This document shows positions 34,570-46,008 of a stretch of DNA of 64,000 bases, one piece after another. The translations under genes and the position numbers were made by a program. How positions within the stretch are numbered: the first letter of the stretch is position 1; every line of letters starts with the position of its first letter. Below the pieces are notes generated by a model that did no database searches, had not been told where the DNA came from, and saw only the letters and a list, made by a program, of their open reading frames with translations. The stretch is from Lepus europaeus. Its lineage: Eukaryota > Chordata > Mammalia > Lagomorpha > Leporidae. The stretch spans positions 30,334,266 to 30,398,265 of the forward strand of contig NC_084837.1 of the NCBI RefSeq assembly GCF_033115175.1, written 5' to 3'.

Positions 34570-34830
34570 AAGGGGTTAGCAAATTATGATTCATGGACCA
34601 ATCTTGGTCCCATTATATTTTTTAATAAATGAACTTTCTTATAATTAACAATTCTGTCGGTTTTATTGGAACATAACCATGGTCTTTTTTTTTTTTTTTT
34701 TATCCTAAGGGTGCTTTTGCACTACAACAGCAGAATTGAACACTTGTAACAGAGACAGCTGGCCTGTGAAGTTCAAAACATTAACTATATGCTTATTTAC
34801 AGAAAAAGATTGCCCCTAATCTACAGAATG
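34570..34830 (+). mobile_element. hAT/Charlie-type non-autonomous DNA transposon
   Basis: ttggttttattggaacataa-type phrase (cggttttattggaacataac), then gcttttgcactacaacagca and agagacagctggcctgtgaa follow a well-known mammalian hAT consensus. Interrupted by a poly(T) at about 34686. Confidence 0.65.
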
Positions 34831-35545
34831 AATACAGAAACAGAATGCCAGTGGTTTGAATTCTACAGCAATCCTACATTTTGAAGCCAAATAGAAAAGA
34901 AGGAAACAGTATATAACAAAACATGGAAAAAACCAAGAGATGAAGTTTTCAAGGCACAATGAAAAAAAGTGTGTAGCAAGAAGAGAAAGTCAACTGTGTC
35001 AAATGTTTCTAAAAAGTGAAATAAATGAGAATAAATAAGCGACCACTGTAGATTTAGCAAAAGGGTCACTTTTTCAGTTATAGAATGGTAGCCAGGGTGG
35101 AAAGGGCTAAAACTCAATTAAAGAGGACTAAGAAAGAAACATGAGATGAAAAAGTACAGACAGTGAATCAGCTTTTGAGGACTTTTGGTAAAAAAAAAAA
35201 AAATGGGGGGGGTTATGGAGGAGAGAAGGATGGGATGAAAAAAGATGTACAATTTAGAGAGGTTTTAAAAAAAGAGGATACTATACTACAATTTTATGTT
35301 GATGAATATGATCTATTACAGGCAAAATTGATGAAGAGATGTGGGAAGGAGACCATAAGAAATAATGACTAGTTGGAGAGGAAATGAGGCAAAAGTAGCC
35401 AACAACTGCTTCAGCTGAAACAACTGGAATAATATGTTGCCACTGTCTTTATGTCTCCCTTGGGTTACTGACTGGGCTCCCTGAGTAGTTGTTGCAGGTG
35501 TTTACAGTAAGAGCAGACAACTATTTCTAGGATTGTAGTAGACTA
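34831..35545. other. TOGARAM1: Unassigned intron sequence
   Basis: Purine-rich in parts, including an A13 and G8 run near 35190-35212; no recognised element. Confidence 0.35.
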
Positions 35546-35549
35546 TATG

Positions 35550-35818
35550 AGAGTACTCCATAAAGTCTGTGGGAAAATGGAATCAAAAGGGAAACTTACA
35601 GATAGGTGTTTGGTACAGTACTGACTGGGACACCTGCATCTAATATGAGAACGTTCAAGTCCCAACTCCACTCCTGATTCTATCTTCCTGTTAACGTGTG
35701 TCTCTCTTTATCTCTCTCTCTCTCTTTTCTCTGTTTCTCAAATAAAAGGAAAAAAAATTTTAAATAAAGATAAGTTTATTTTCAAGCAAAGATTTTTAAA
35801 TGTTTCAATATAATATAA
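35550..35818 (+). mobile_element. MITE copy, split by a SINE
   Basis: agtactccataaagtctgtg and gataagtttattttcaagca match the MITE left half in direct orientation. Confidence 0.55.
35606..35765 (+). repeat. CSINE, internally deleted
   Basis: Body jumps from ttcctgttaacgtgtg to the CT tract; lies inside a MITE. Confidence 0.75.
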
Positions 35819-35904
35819 GGAGCCTTCAAAAATTCAAGGATAATGTATTATGAAAAAATTATACATGGATTTCAATTTTTATACCAAAATAAGTTTATCT
35901 TCTT

Positions 35905-36198
35905 TTAAAAGTGATTTATTATATTTATTTGAAGGGCAGAGAAAGAGACAGGGAAATCTACTAGCCACTCCCCAAATCCCACAAAAGCTGGGGCTGGACC
36001 AGACAGAATCCAGGAACTCAATCTTGGTCTCCAATGTGAGTGACAGGGACAAAAGTACTTGAGCCATCACCCCCTGTCTCCCAGGAAACATTAGAAGGAA
36101 GGTGGAATTGGAAATGGAGGAAGGACTCAAACCTAGGCACTGTGACATGGGATGAAGGTCTTCCAAGTAGCGTGTTAACCATTGTACCAAACACTTGC
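35905..36198 (-). repeat. CSINE, older type
   Basis: Tail ttttaaaagtgatttatt; head end accaaacacttgc. Confidence 0.85.
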
Positions 36199-36210
36199 TT
36201 CTCTACCAAC

Positions 36211-36554
36211 TTTTTTTTTTTTTCCTTTTTTTTCTTTGACAGGCAGAGTGGACAGTGAGAGAGAGAGAGAGACAGAGAAAGGTGTTCCTTTGCCGTTGGT
36301 TCACACTCCAATGGCTGCCGCGGCCGGCGCACCATGCTGATCCAAAGGCAGGAGCCAGGTGCTTCTCCTGGTCTCCCATGCGGGTGCAGGGCCCAAGCAC
36401 TTGGGCCATCCTCCACTGCACTCCCGGGCCATAGCAGAGAGCTGGCCTGGAAGAGGGGCAACCGGGACAGAATCCGGTACCCCGACCGGGACTAGAACCC
36501 GGTGTGCCGGCGCCGCAAGGCAGAGGATTAGCCTGTTGAGCCAAGGCGCCGGCC
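36211..36554 (-). repeat. CSINE, young type, full length
   Basis: Target duplication tctctaccaactt at both sides. Confidence 0.93.
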
Positions 36555-36872
36555 CTCTCTACCAACTTTTTGAAATACTCTCATATCTCACAGATAAATA
36601 CTTTGAGAAATGTTGATTTTTATTCTGATACTAAAGGATTTGCATAATCCTTAATAAAGCTAAACTCCTATGGTATATAAGTTATAAAATAATTGGTCAT
36701 ACAGTTTTCTTCAGGTCCAAAATGTAGCTACATTACTAGGTTGAAAAGATATATATGCCTAAGAACTAAAACATTCTATTATAAATCTTTTAATAGGAAA
36801 TATGTTTCTAGGTTTTTAATTAAAAAAACTTACAAAAAACTTTTGGAACTCAGGTAAGGATAGTACACTTAC

Positions 36873-37026
36873 CAATCCTCATCAGCTAAAAGTCTCAGGG
36901 CTTCTGTCAGTGCTATCTCTGGTTTGGAAAATGGCCGTAGTTCTGAAGAATCCATTATTTCCGGACTATGAGTGACAGAAGGCATCCTTTCCTTATACGG
37001 TGGCATGGCTCCAGGTGTTGTTTCAT
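36873..37026 (-). CDS. TOGARAM1: TOGARAM1 visible exon 9 (start of TOG3)
   Basis: Acceptor gtactttgttttag; donor GGATTG|GTAAGT. The first half (ETTPGAMPPYKERMPSVTHS) is still linker; the second half, PFSKPEIALTEALRLLADED, with the next exon's W/EKKIEGLNFV, is the first helical hairpin of a TOG domain. It contains the 'W-E-x-R/K' type intra-HEAT loop that in TOG domains faces tubulin (established for the family). Confidence 0.92.
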
Positions 37027-37131
37027 CTAAAACAAAGTACATTATATAAAGCATGAGAGAACTTTCACTTAAAAGATAAAAATAGTGTTCTGACTATAGA
37101 TGTTACAATACATCTTATAGAAAGTAGTACT

Positions 37132-37446
37132 AGAGCCAGCACTGTGGCTCAGTGGGTTAAACCATTGCCTGAAGCATTAGCATCCCATATGGGCACTGGT
37201 TCAAGTCTCAGATGCTCCACTTCTGATCCTGATAATGTACCTGGGAAAGCAGCAGAAAATGGCCCAAGTCCTTGGGCACCTATACCCACATGGGAGACCC
37301 GGATGGAGCTCCTAGCTCCTGGCTTTTCCCTGGCCCAGCTCTGGCGGTTGCAGACATTTAGGGTGTGAACCAGCAAACAAAAGATCTCTCTCTCTGTTTC
37401 TCTCTCCCTCTCTTTATAACTCTGCCTTTCAAAAAAATAATATTTA
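37132..37446 (+). repeat. CSINE
   Basis: Head agagccagcactgtggct; tail caaaaaaataatatttaaat. Followed by (att)n at 37457-37478. Confidence 0.9.
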
Positions 37447-37478
37447 AATAAAAAGTATTATTATTATTATTATTATTA

Positions 37479-38020
37479 GCTTAGTTTTCCAGAAAATTAT
37501 GATACTCAGAAACCATAGTTATTTAAAATTCAACTTTATACTTTAAAAATTTAATAAATTACATTTAATATAAATATATAAGTGGCTTTCTAGTGATGAG
37601 TTATAACAAAGTCCTAGCTTTATTATAAGAACTAAATGATATTATTTTGTAAAAATGTGGATACATGCTTATTTTACTATGTAACTACACCTAGAAAAGA
37701 AGCTGCAGGGCATCAGTATATAGAATTCTAGTTGTTTCATTTTTCTTATTAGCATAGAATTAATGGTCTATTACAAATTCTAAGATCCCATGTAATAATA
37801 ACACAGAGTAAGCATTTGTATGAAGTGTGGCTCTGTCGTGGATGGGAGGAAACAAATCACCATCCTTAAGTGCTCAGGGCAATGCCCTGAGAACACTGCA
37901 CTATGCAACACGTGTAGCCTAACAGTGTTAGAAAGGATCAAATAAAACAGGCTTTTGAAAGTAGTAAAAAGATTTATTGCTTATTTTTTTCATGGTGAGA
38001 GATATTTTTATTTTATTTAT
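37479..38020. other. TOGARAM1: Unassigned intron sequence
   Basis: A+T-rich sequence with no recognised element. Confidence 0.35.
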
Positions 38021-38023
38021 TTT

Positions 38024-38316
38024 TTTAAAGAAGATTATTTATTTATTTGCAAGTCAGAGTTACATAGAGAGAGAAGGAGAGGCAGAGAGAGAGAGAGGTC
38101 TTTCATCCGCTGGTCCTCTCCCCAATTGGCTGCAACGGCCGGAGCCATGCCGATCCGAAGCCAGGAGTCAGGAGCTTCTTCCGGGCCCAAGGATTTGGGC
38201 CATCTTCCACTGCTTTCCCAGACCATAGCAGAGAGCTGGATCAGAAGAGGAGCAGCTGGGACTCGAACTGACACTGCAGGTGGCAGCTTTACCTGCTATG
38301 CCACGTGCTGGCCCCA
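38024..38316 (-). repeat. CSINE, two internal deletions
   Basis: Lacks the gtctcccacgcgggtgca segment and part of the B-box side; head end cgtgctggcccc. Confidence 0.88.
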
Positions 38317-38332
38317 TATTTTATTTATTCTT

Positions 38333-38369
38333 AAAATTTTATTTATTTGAAAGGTGCGCGCACACCTTT

Positions 38370-38416
<47 letters not shown>

Positions 38417-38504
38417 GAGAGGTTTATCTTCCAACTACTGGTTCACGCTCCAAATGCTGCCAACAGCCATGGCTAGGCCAGGCCAAAGCCAGGAGCTAAG
38501 AACT
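38333..38504 (-). repeat. CSINE, 5'-truncated
   Basis: Body from atttgaaaggtg, then (CA)n and (GA)n, to aggagctaagaactcac. Confidence 0.8.
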
Positions 38505-38691
38505 CACTTTTCTTTTCATGAGAAAGAATATTTATTCTAATAGAGTTTCTGGGTCTTGCAAATTTCCATTTTAGGCCAACATATTCCACTCTTGGTCATA
38601 TGTCACACTTAGTTAAACCTTATTATACCAGCTGTAGAATTTTACTAGACAAAACAAGACACATACGCCGCAAAAGATAAAATCCACTTAC

Positions 38692-38845
38692 TTTCAGATG
38701 CTATTTTCTCCATTCCTGTAAGTTTTATTCGCTCCCAGGAATTCTGTTCCTTCTTTTCACAATCTTTAATGCTGAAAAGTTCTTTTTCTTCTTTTCTCTT
38801 TTGTCTCATCTTATCATAAGCAGATTTTGAAATGGAAACTTTAGT
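38692..38845 (-). CDS. TOGARAM1: TOGARAM1 visible exon 8 (charged linker)
   Basis: The acceptor chosen is ttcaactttttcacgcag, which gives phase 0 and the product TKVSISKSAYDKMRQKRKEE followed by more Lys/Glu-rich sequence ending IASE. The highly charged KMRQKRKEEKELF segment looks helical, possibly a short coiled coil just before TOG3 (inference). An alternative AG 22 nt upstream (aatccattcag) would break the frame joining to exon 7. Donor GAAA|GTAAGT is strong. Confidence 0.87.
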
Positions 38846-38934
38846 CTGCGTGAAAAAGTTGAAATATCTGAATGGATTTAGAGAATTAGACATTTATAAT
38901 ATTTTCATCTCAGAAGCAGGATTTTAATCTAATG

Positions 38935-39180
38935 GTTATAAAACCTGTCTCTCATACTGGACTGACTGAAGTAGATTCCTGTCTCTGAGTCCTGATTCCA
39001 GCTTTCTGCCATCCATCAGGTGATGGCTCAAGTAATATGGTCCTTGCCACCATGTGGGAGACCTGAATTGAGTTCCTGGCCCCTGGCTTTGGCTTGGTCC
39101 AACACTGGGCATTTAGGTCATGAACCTATAGATGTGAGCACTCTATTTCTTTCTCTGCTTCTCAAACAAACAAAAGTTTT
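38935..39180 (+). repeat. CSINE-related, old
   Basis: gattccagctttctgccatc then gagttcctggcccctggc; tail caaacaaacaaaag. Ends of the element are decayed. Confidence 0.7.
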
Positions 39181-39251
39181 TAATCTCAGATAATAGTATA
39201 CATGCATATTAATATTAATAAAATATATATTTCATAGTCCTTATTCCAGAT

Positions 39252-39582
39252 TTTTTAAAAAGATTTTATTTATTTATTTGAGAGGTAGAGTTAGACAGTG
39301 AGAAGGAGAGACAGAGAGAAAAGTCTTCCATCCGTTAGTTCACTCCATAAATGGCTGCAACAGCCAGAACTGAGCCAATCTGGAGCCAGGAGCCAGGAGC
39401 TTCATCCTGGTATCCCATATGGGTACAGGGGTCCAAGCACTTGGGCCATCTTCTACTGCTTTCCAAAACCATAGCAGAGAGCTGGATCAGAAGAAGAGCG
39501 ACCGGGACTAGAACTGGTGCCCATATGGGATGCCAGCACCACAGGCAGAGGATTAACCTACTGTCCACAGTGCCTGGCGCCA
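39252..39582 (-). repeat. CSINE
   Basis: Tail ttttttaaaaagatttta; B box in reverse gggactagaact. Confidence 0.9.
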
Positions 39583-39599
39583 GAGATCTTAAAATCTAC

Positions 39600-39964
39600 A
39601 GAATTACACACTGCTAATATCCAATTAAATTTCTATCACTACTTGTATATATCCTAGAAAATTACTGAATGCACACATATTCATACATTTGCATTATAAA
39701 CTATAGGAGTGGAAAAAAAAGAGAGAAAAAAACCCCAAACTATAGTAGTTTATCACCAGAATGGAAACACATTTATTTAATGAGAAAGAAAGATACAGAT
39801 ATATTATTTAAATTACTATTTAAATAATTAAGGATCAGAAATTTCAACTACAATAAGATTAGAAATTTTAATCAAAATACTTCTTCCACTTCATATCTGA
39901 CAGACCCCAAATAATGACTTACTGTAGGCTTCAATTTATCTTAATAATTAATAAACAATCTTAC
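39600..39964. other. TOGARAM1: Intron sequence, nothing recognised
   Basis: A+T-rich sequence directly after exon 7's donor. Confidence 0.35.
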
Positions 39965-40140
39965 ATCTTTTTCATTCTCAACATCAAGATATGATGGAAT
40001 ACTTTGTTGTACTGCTTTTCCATAAATCCCTGATGGTGGGTCAATACTCTGTTTAATTGAAAATACATCTCCATTTTCCACAGAAGATACCACTGACTGG
40101 CTGCTGGTTGCTGGTACTGAATTTGGATTTCCAAATACAC
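39965..40140 (-). CDS. TOGARAM1: TOGARAM1 visible exon 7 (linker)
   Basis: Acceptor tgattggtttcag; donor AAAGAT|GTAAGA. It encodes VFGNPNSVPATSSQSVVSSV followed by a stretch including SIDPPSGIYGKAVQQ and YLDVENEKD. It begins with two codon bases and ends in phase 0. Linker composition persists. Confidence 0.9.
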
Positions 40141-40263
40141 CTGAAACCAATCACCAAACAGTCAGTAAGTACTGATGTGATGGCACTCTGGATAAGTTTC
40201 CGTCAAAGGCCTTTCCTTCAAAAAGCAAACAATATAGTCAGAAAGAAAGACATTTTAAGGTGT

Positions 40264-40347
40264 TATAAAAGATAAAAGCAGAGAGCTGGCCTGGAAGGGG
40301 GGTCCACTCGGCCTGTCAAAAAAAAAAAAAAAAAAAGATAAAAGCAA
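40264..40347 (+). mobile_element. Twin-primed micro-insertion of CSINE
   Basis: Flanked by aagataaaagc on both sides. Contains gagagctggcctggaag in inverted orientation joined to the direct 3' end tccactcggcctgtcaaa plus A-tail. Confidence 0.75.
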
Positions 40348-40450
40348 ATACCCACAAGAAGTGACAGAGGTAATTTATGATAATATCAAGTGGAAAGTGT
40401 ATATATTGCCAAGGGCTTAGTTCACAGGGAAGTTTAAGATGGTTTCAAGG

Positions 40451-40771
40451 GGCCGGCACTATGGCATAGAGGGTTAAGCCACCATCTACAGTGCCAGCAT
40501 CCCATATGGGTGCCAGTTCGAGTCCTGGCTGCTCCCTGCTAATGCACCTGGGAGAGCAGCAGAGGATGGTCCAAGTGCTTGGGTCCCTGCACCCATGTGA
40601 GAGAATGGGAAGAAGTCCCTGGCTCCTGGCTTCAGCCTGGCTCAGTGCTGGCTGTTGTGGCTGTTTGAGGAGTGAACCAGTGGATGGAAGAGTACACCAG
40701 TACACCAGTGGATGGAAGAGCTCTCTATCTTTCCCTCGTTCTCTCTAAATAAATAAATCTTCTAAAAAAAA
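40451..40771 (+). repeat. CSINE with internal duplication
   Basis: Target duplication agatggtttcaag / agatggtctcaag. The accagtggatggaagag segment occurs twice. Confidence 0.92.
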
Positions 40772-40967
40772 AAAGATGGTCTCAAGAATTATTTGAGCTA
40801 GGATTAAAAGACACGATGGATTTTGACAGACAAGGAAGAAAGGTATGGATATTTCTATGTAGAGCTCAACAAGTACAAAGCAGGAATAAGTTTGGCGAGG
40901 CACAAGTCAAATAGAAAATAAAATAAGTACACGAGAGTAGGCTGGAGCCAACTTGAGTATAGTCTTT

Positions 40968-41283
40968 CTTAAAAAGATTGAAAAGGAAGAGTGAGACAGA
41001 GAGAGAGGGAGAGACAAAGACTGAGACAGAGAGATTTTTCATCCATTGGTTCACAACTCAAATGGTCTCACTATTAGATCTAGAACAGATGGAAGCCAGC
41101 AGCTAGAAACTTCATTGTGGTCTCTAACACTGGTGGCAGGGCCCAATTACTTGAGCCATCTTCTGCTGCCTTCAGCAAGGAGATGGATCAGAAGCAGAGT
41201 AGCCAGGATTTCAATCAGCACTCCAATATGGGATGCCAGTGTTGAAAGAGGTGGCTGAACCCACTGCAACACAATGCTGGCCC
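40968..41283 (-). repeat. CSINE
   Basis: Tail ttaaaaagattgaaaagg; head end caatgctggcccc. Confidence 0.86.
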
Positions 41284-41386
41284 CTGGAAGGGGGTTGGGA
41301 AGGTAGGAAGAGTGAGATGTGTGTGTCTTAAATAACCTAATGAGACTATCAAGCAAATAAGTTAGGAGTTTCAAGAATTTTATTCA

Positions 41387-41714
41387 GGGACAGCATTGTG
41401 GTATAGTGGGTTAAGATACTGCCTGTAGTGCCGACATCCATATGGGTGCCAATTCGAGCACTGGCTGCTCCACTTCTGGTCCAGCTCCTTGCTAAGGTAC
41501 CTGAGAGAGCAGCAGAGGATGGCCCACATCCTGGGGTCCCTGCACCCATGTGGTAGACCCAGAAGAAGCTCCTGGCTCCTGGTTGTGGCCTAGCCCAGCC
41601 CTGGCCTTTCTGGCCATTTGTGGAGTGAACCAGCAGATAGAAGATCTGTCTCTCTCCCTTTCACTCTGTAACTCTGCCTTTCAAATACATAAAATAGATC
41701 TTCCCCCAAAAAAG
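41387..41714 (+). repeat. CSINE
   Basis: Target duplication gaattttattc; head gggacagcattgtggtat. Confidence 0.9.
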
Positions 41715-41826
41715 GAATTTTATTCTATTTCATTAATCAAAAATAAGATGATGCCTTCAGGGCATATACCATATTCTCGGTTTTCAGTTAAAAAAACTGG
41801 TAAAGGTTCCCTAGTCGCCCCAAAAT

Positions 41827-42161
41827 TGTTGTTGTTGTCTGACAGGCAGAGTGGACAGTGAGAGACAGAGAGAAAGGTCTTCCTTTGCCGTTGGTTCACC
41901 CTCCAATGGCTGCCACAGTCGGCGCACTGCGGCCGGCACACCGCGCTGAACAGAAGGCAGGAGCCAGGTGCTTATCCTGGTCTCCCATGGGGTGCAGGGC
42001 CCAAGAACTTGGGCCATCCTCCACTGCACTCCAGGGCCACAGCAGAGAGCTGGCCTGGAAGAGGGGCAACCAGGACAGAATCCGGCGCCCTGACCGGGAC
42101 TAGAACCCGGTGTGCCGGCGCCGCAGGCGGAGGATTAGCCTAGTGAGCCGTGGCACTGGCT
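41827..42161 (-). repeat. CSINE, young type, full length
   Basis: Tail (gtt)n; flanks ccccaaaat / cccctaaaat. Confidence 0.92.
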
Positions 42162-42329
42162 CCCCTAAAATATTTGATAGGAATTAATTTTGATTTGCCT
42201 AGATTTTTTATGGGAGTTAATATATTGTATTAATTTATGTTGATTATAATGTCTTTATGGACAAGGTCTAACAATTTAAACAATGCTAAAACTATCTTAG
42301 CCATCTTGAAATTGTTTAAGAAATATCTA

Positions 42330-42655
42330 GTGGTAAGCATTTGATGTGATGTTAGGATGCTGCTAAAGATGCCCACATATCAGAGTGCTTAGGTTCAGAT
42401 GTAGCTCCACTTCCAATTCTAGGTTCCCCTTGATGTGCACCCAGGAGACAGCAGTACTGACTCAAGTGGTTGAGTCTCTGCCATACCTGTGGAAGACTTG
42501 GTTTGAGTTCCCAGCTCCCAGTTTCTGCCTGGCCCTCTTAAAACTCTTACAGGTATTTGGGGTGTGAACCAGCAGGTAGAAATCTCTCTCTCTGCTCCTC
42601 TTTCCCTTTCTATTTATCTAGATATATAGACAGATAGATCCCTTTTTAAAAAAGA
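42330..42655 (+). repeat. CSINE-related, old
   Basis: Head ggtaagcatttgatgtga; tail has (gata)n. Confidence 0.72.
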
Positions 42656-42905
42656 AGCATCTAAACCGAAGCTATTTATGATACATCTCTCAGAAAACTA
42701 CTTGCAAGAATTTACTACAGGCTAATAAGACAATGGGAAGGTGAAAGCAAGTATTCACTTTTATTTCATTCAACTCAATACTTTTTTTTTATATAAACAG
42801 AAGTTCTTTTTAACACTTGAATCACACTCTTCCCCATCCTTTACTTATTTATTTTGATTTACATGAGAAAAAATACAATTAAAAAGGTCAACAACATTGA
42901 AATAC

Positions 42906-43004
42906 CTTTTCCAACAACTACTACAGAGTCTTCTGATAAGGTGTTTGTGGATGTGAAGTCAAAATTAGAAATCTGTTGCAAATTTGACGATGGCCCTATA
43001 AATC
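42906..43004 (-). CDS. TOGARAM1: TOGARAM1 visible exon 6 (linker)
   Basis: A 99-nt exon of total length divisible by three (phase 1 in, phase 1 out), so it can be skipped without frameshift. Acceptor tttttcttttcatag; donor GGAAAAG|GTATTT. It encodes FIGPSSNLQQISNFDFTSTN and LSEDSVVVVGKG. Confidence 0.86.
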
Positions 43005-43636
43005 CTATGAAAAGAAAAAAAGAAATAAGAAAATTAAAGAAACATATATATATAGTATTTTAGGATACTGTAACATGGTCTCTTAAAACTGAAAATTATT
43101 TCATACAAAGAATTTACAACATATTTATGAATACATGTTCACTAATTCTATATATATTTATAATTAGAATATCAGGTATAGACTAGGCACTAGAGAAAAA
43201 AAGAGTTTACACACACTAAGGTTAAGGCTGGTAGAGACAGCAAATAATCATGACATGAAAATTTAAGCAATAAAAGGGTAATCATGAAGGAAATCCTTAG
43301 ATACCTGAAAATAAATTAGGCCAACCTCACCGAAACCAGTATTTTTCTAAGTTAGGTTTCATCTCAGTTTCTAATTATTTAATTAATTTCGTTCCAATTA
43401 GACTCCTTACAGAGAGGACCAATGTCTAGTTTTGGTTATCATTCTTTCTCAGACCATAGTATAGTGCTTGGCACAATGTCATCAAGATAGACAAAATGAA
43501 AAGTAAAATATAAAAAAATTAATTTAGGATCTATGAAGGAAAAACAGTTAAATATTAATTCAATTAAATAATTGATTTCTTAAAAAAGGCAGATAGATTG
43601 TTTTGCTAACCTGCTAAGGCTAACAGTTTTAAAAAT
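43005..43636. other. TOGARAM1: Intron sequence, nothing coding
   Basis: A+T-rich; a possible MIR trace (catagtatagtgcttggcac) near 43453. Confidence 0.35.
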
Positions 43637-43836
43637 AGTTGTTGTTGTTGTTCTTTTGACAGGCAGTTAGACAGTGAGAGAGATAGACAGAGAGAGAGAG
43701 TTATAGACAGTGAGAGAGAGACAGAGAGAAAAGTCTTCCCTCTGTTGGTTCAGTCACCCAATGGCCGCCACGGCCGGTGCTGAACCAATCCGAACCCAGG
43801 AGCCAGGTGCTTCTTCCCGGTCTCCCATGCGGGTCC
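43637..43836 (-). repeat. CSINE, young type, 5'-truncated
   Basis: Tail (gtt)n; the agacagtgagagaga segment is duplicated; ends mid-body at tctcccatgcgggtcc. Confidence 0.85.
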
Positions 43837-43939
43837 AAATTCCTAAGGCTACTTTTGAATAATAATTCAAAATTTCATTTTGAATTTTGTAAGCACAGCA
43901 AAGATTAAAGAAAGAAACTCGTGGAAATGGATCACTTTT

Positions 43940-43970
43940 CATATATATATATATGTATATATATATATAG
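43940..43970. repeat. (TA)n microsatellite
   Basis: Alternating TA with one G interruption. Confidence 0.9.
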
Positions 43971-44208
43971 CTTATATATGTAGCTTCTAAAATATAGCTT
44001 GTAATAATAAAAACTAGTGTACACCTACAGAGCACACACCAACTAACAGAAACATAGGGTAGCCCAGAAAAGTGTTCTGCAACAAATAGGAGCAGTGGAA
44101 CAATTGGCTCAAAAGTCCACAAATGTAACATTTTTAAAAGTTTCACAAGGAAAAATACAAAAGTCATGTTATCATTAATTAACTTAACTTATAAAATTCA
44201 CAGTAACT

Positions 44209-44534
44209 GGGCCGGCGCTGCGGCTCACTAGGCTAATCCTCCGCCTGCAGCGCCGGCACACTGGGTTCTAGTCCCGGTCATGGCGCCAGATTCTGTCCAG
44301 GTTGCTCCTCTTCGAGTCCAGCTTTCTGCTGTGGCCCGGGAGTGCAGTGGAGGATGGCCCAAGTACTTGGGCTCTGCACCCGCATGGGAGACCAGGAGGA
44401 AGCACCTGGCTCCCGGCTTCGGATCGGCGCAGTGCCGGCCGTAGCAGCCATTTGGGGGGTGAAGCAACGGAAAGAAGACCTTTCTCTCTCTCTCTCTCTC
44501 TCTCACTGTCTAACTCTGCCTGTCAAAAAAAAAA
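44209..44534 (+). repeat. CSINE, young type
   Basis: Target duplication aaattcacagtaact / aaattcacattaact. Confidence 0.93.
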
Positions 44535-44559
44535 ATTCACATTAACTAATAATTTTTAA

Positions 44560-45260
44560 TGTACCTTTATTTTTTATACTATATTTTCTTCTAAAATTAG
44601 AAATGTGTGAAGAAATATTACTCATTAAATCAAGTGTAAAATATAAAGAAAAATACATTTCAATGCTTCTGTAAACACAAATAATACATATGATTTTGTT
44701 TTATTCTAATTCATTCAAATACAAGAGAAAATATTAACAAATGAGATCTGGTTTACTAACACTTCAAGCATTCATCATTTACCATCTTCTCAAGTCATTA
44801 ACTGGGTTCTAGGCTAGAATGTAGATAATGGGCAGACTCAAAGGGACACCCAGCAGAGAAAAGGTCTGAGAAGAGACAATTCTGAGATCTAAGCCTAAAA
44901 ATAGTCTGAAGTTTCTTACAAAATGAATCCATCTGGCCACTCATGGCCAGTGCTTATTTTGGAAGTCTTTTTATTCCCTTCAGCATTACACTCAATATTA
45001 GTTTAACCGATTATTTAAGGATATGCCAATTTTGAGTAATTCCACTCAAGCTCCACTATTAGCTTTAACTAATCACTACCTTATTCATATCACATGTGGT
45101 CAATGACATGATAATATACAAATTATAACAGATATGAAGATGACTATCTTTACTCTTAAGAAACTTATAATTTTATATAAAATAATAGGCATGCATAAAT
45201 AGGTAACACATTGTAAGGTAGGATGAGGGAACACAAGAAGGAAAAATTAGGAAACTGAAA
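44560..45260. other. TOGARAM1: Unassigned intron sequence
   Basis: No recognised repeat or exon. Confidence 0.35.
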
Positions 45261-45272
45261 GCTGGGGCCAGG

Positions 45273-45600
45273 GGCCAGCGCTGTGGCGCAGCAGGTTAAA
45301 GTCCTGGCCTGAAGCGCCAGCATCCCATATGGGCACCGGTTCTAGTCCTGGCTGCTCCTCTTCTGATCCAGCTCTCTGCTATCGCCTGGGATAGCAGCAG
45401 AGGATGGGCTAAGTCCTTGGGCCCCTGCACCCACATGGGAGACCCAGAGGAAGCTCCTGGCTTCAGATCAGCACAGCCATGGCTGTTGCAGCCATCTGGG
45501 GGAGTGAGCCAGTGGATGGAAGACCTCTCTCTCTGTCTCCACCTCTCTAACTCTCTTTCAAATAAATAAATAAATCTTTAAAAAAAAAAAAAGAAAGAAA
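45273..45600 (+). repeat. CSINE inserted at the head of another CSINE
   Basis: Target duplication gaaagctggggccag includes the first bases of the SINE that follows. Confidence 0.9.
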
Positions 45601-45613
45601 GAAAAAAGAAAGC

Positions 45614-45938
45614 TGGGGCCAGTGCTGTGGCACAGTACATTAATCCTCTGCCTGTTGCACCGGCATCCCTTGTGGATGCCGGTTCTAGTCCTGACTGCTC
45701 CTCTTCCCATCCAGCTCTCTGCTGTGGCCTGGGAATTCAGTAGAGGATAGCCCAAGTCCTTGGGCCCCTGCACCCGTATGTGAGGCCAAGAGGAGGCTCC
45801 TGGCTCCTGGCTTTGGATTGGCGCAGCTCCAGATGTTGCGGCCAGTTGGGGAGTGAACCAGAAGATGAAAGACCTCTCTCTCTGCCTCCCCTTCTCTCTC
45901 TGTGTAACTCTTTCAAATAGATAGATATTTAAAAAGAA
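45614..45938 (+). repeat. CSINE
   Basis: Its own target duplication is ctgaaagct (45260 and about 45941). Tail tagatagatatttaaaaag. Confidence 0.9.
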
Positions 45939-46008
45939 ATCTGAAAGCTTAAAAAGCTAGAATTTAAAAACAGATATGATTTGAACACATTAAGATTGAG
46001 AAAGGGTT

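Larger units (their letters stand above)
35819..36582 (-). mobile_element. MITE copy, inverted, split by two SINEs
   Basis: gccttcaaaaattcaagg and ataccaaaataagtttatct on the left; ccaactttttgaaatactc on the right. Confidence 0.65.

Noticed and set aside
34863..35117. 84-codon minus-strand frame rich in Phe and Leu (SFSPFHPGYHSI...)
   Set aside because: Hydrophobic by virtue of T-rich composition; no splice phase links it to TOGARAM1 and no homology is recognised.
38350..38371. Short hairpin gaaaggtg...cacctttc
   Set aside because: An 8-bp inverted repeat at a SINE tail next to (CA)n; too short and context-poor to assign a role.
43754..44167. 137-codon minus-strand frame
   Set aside because: It spans a (TA)n tract (the IYIYIYIYI run) and a truncated SINE, so it is a chance frame.
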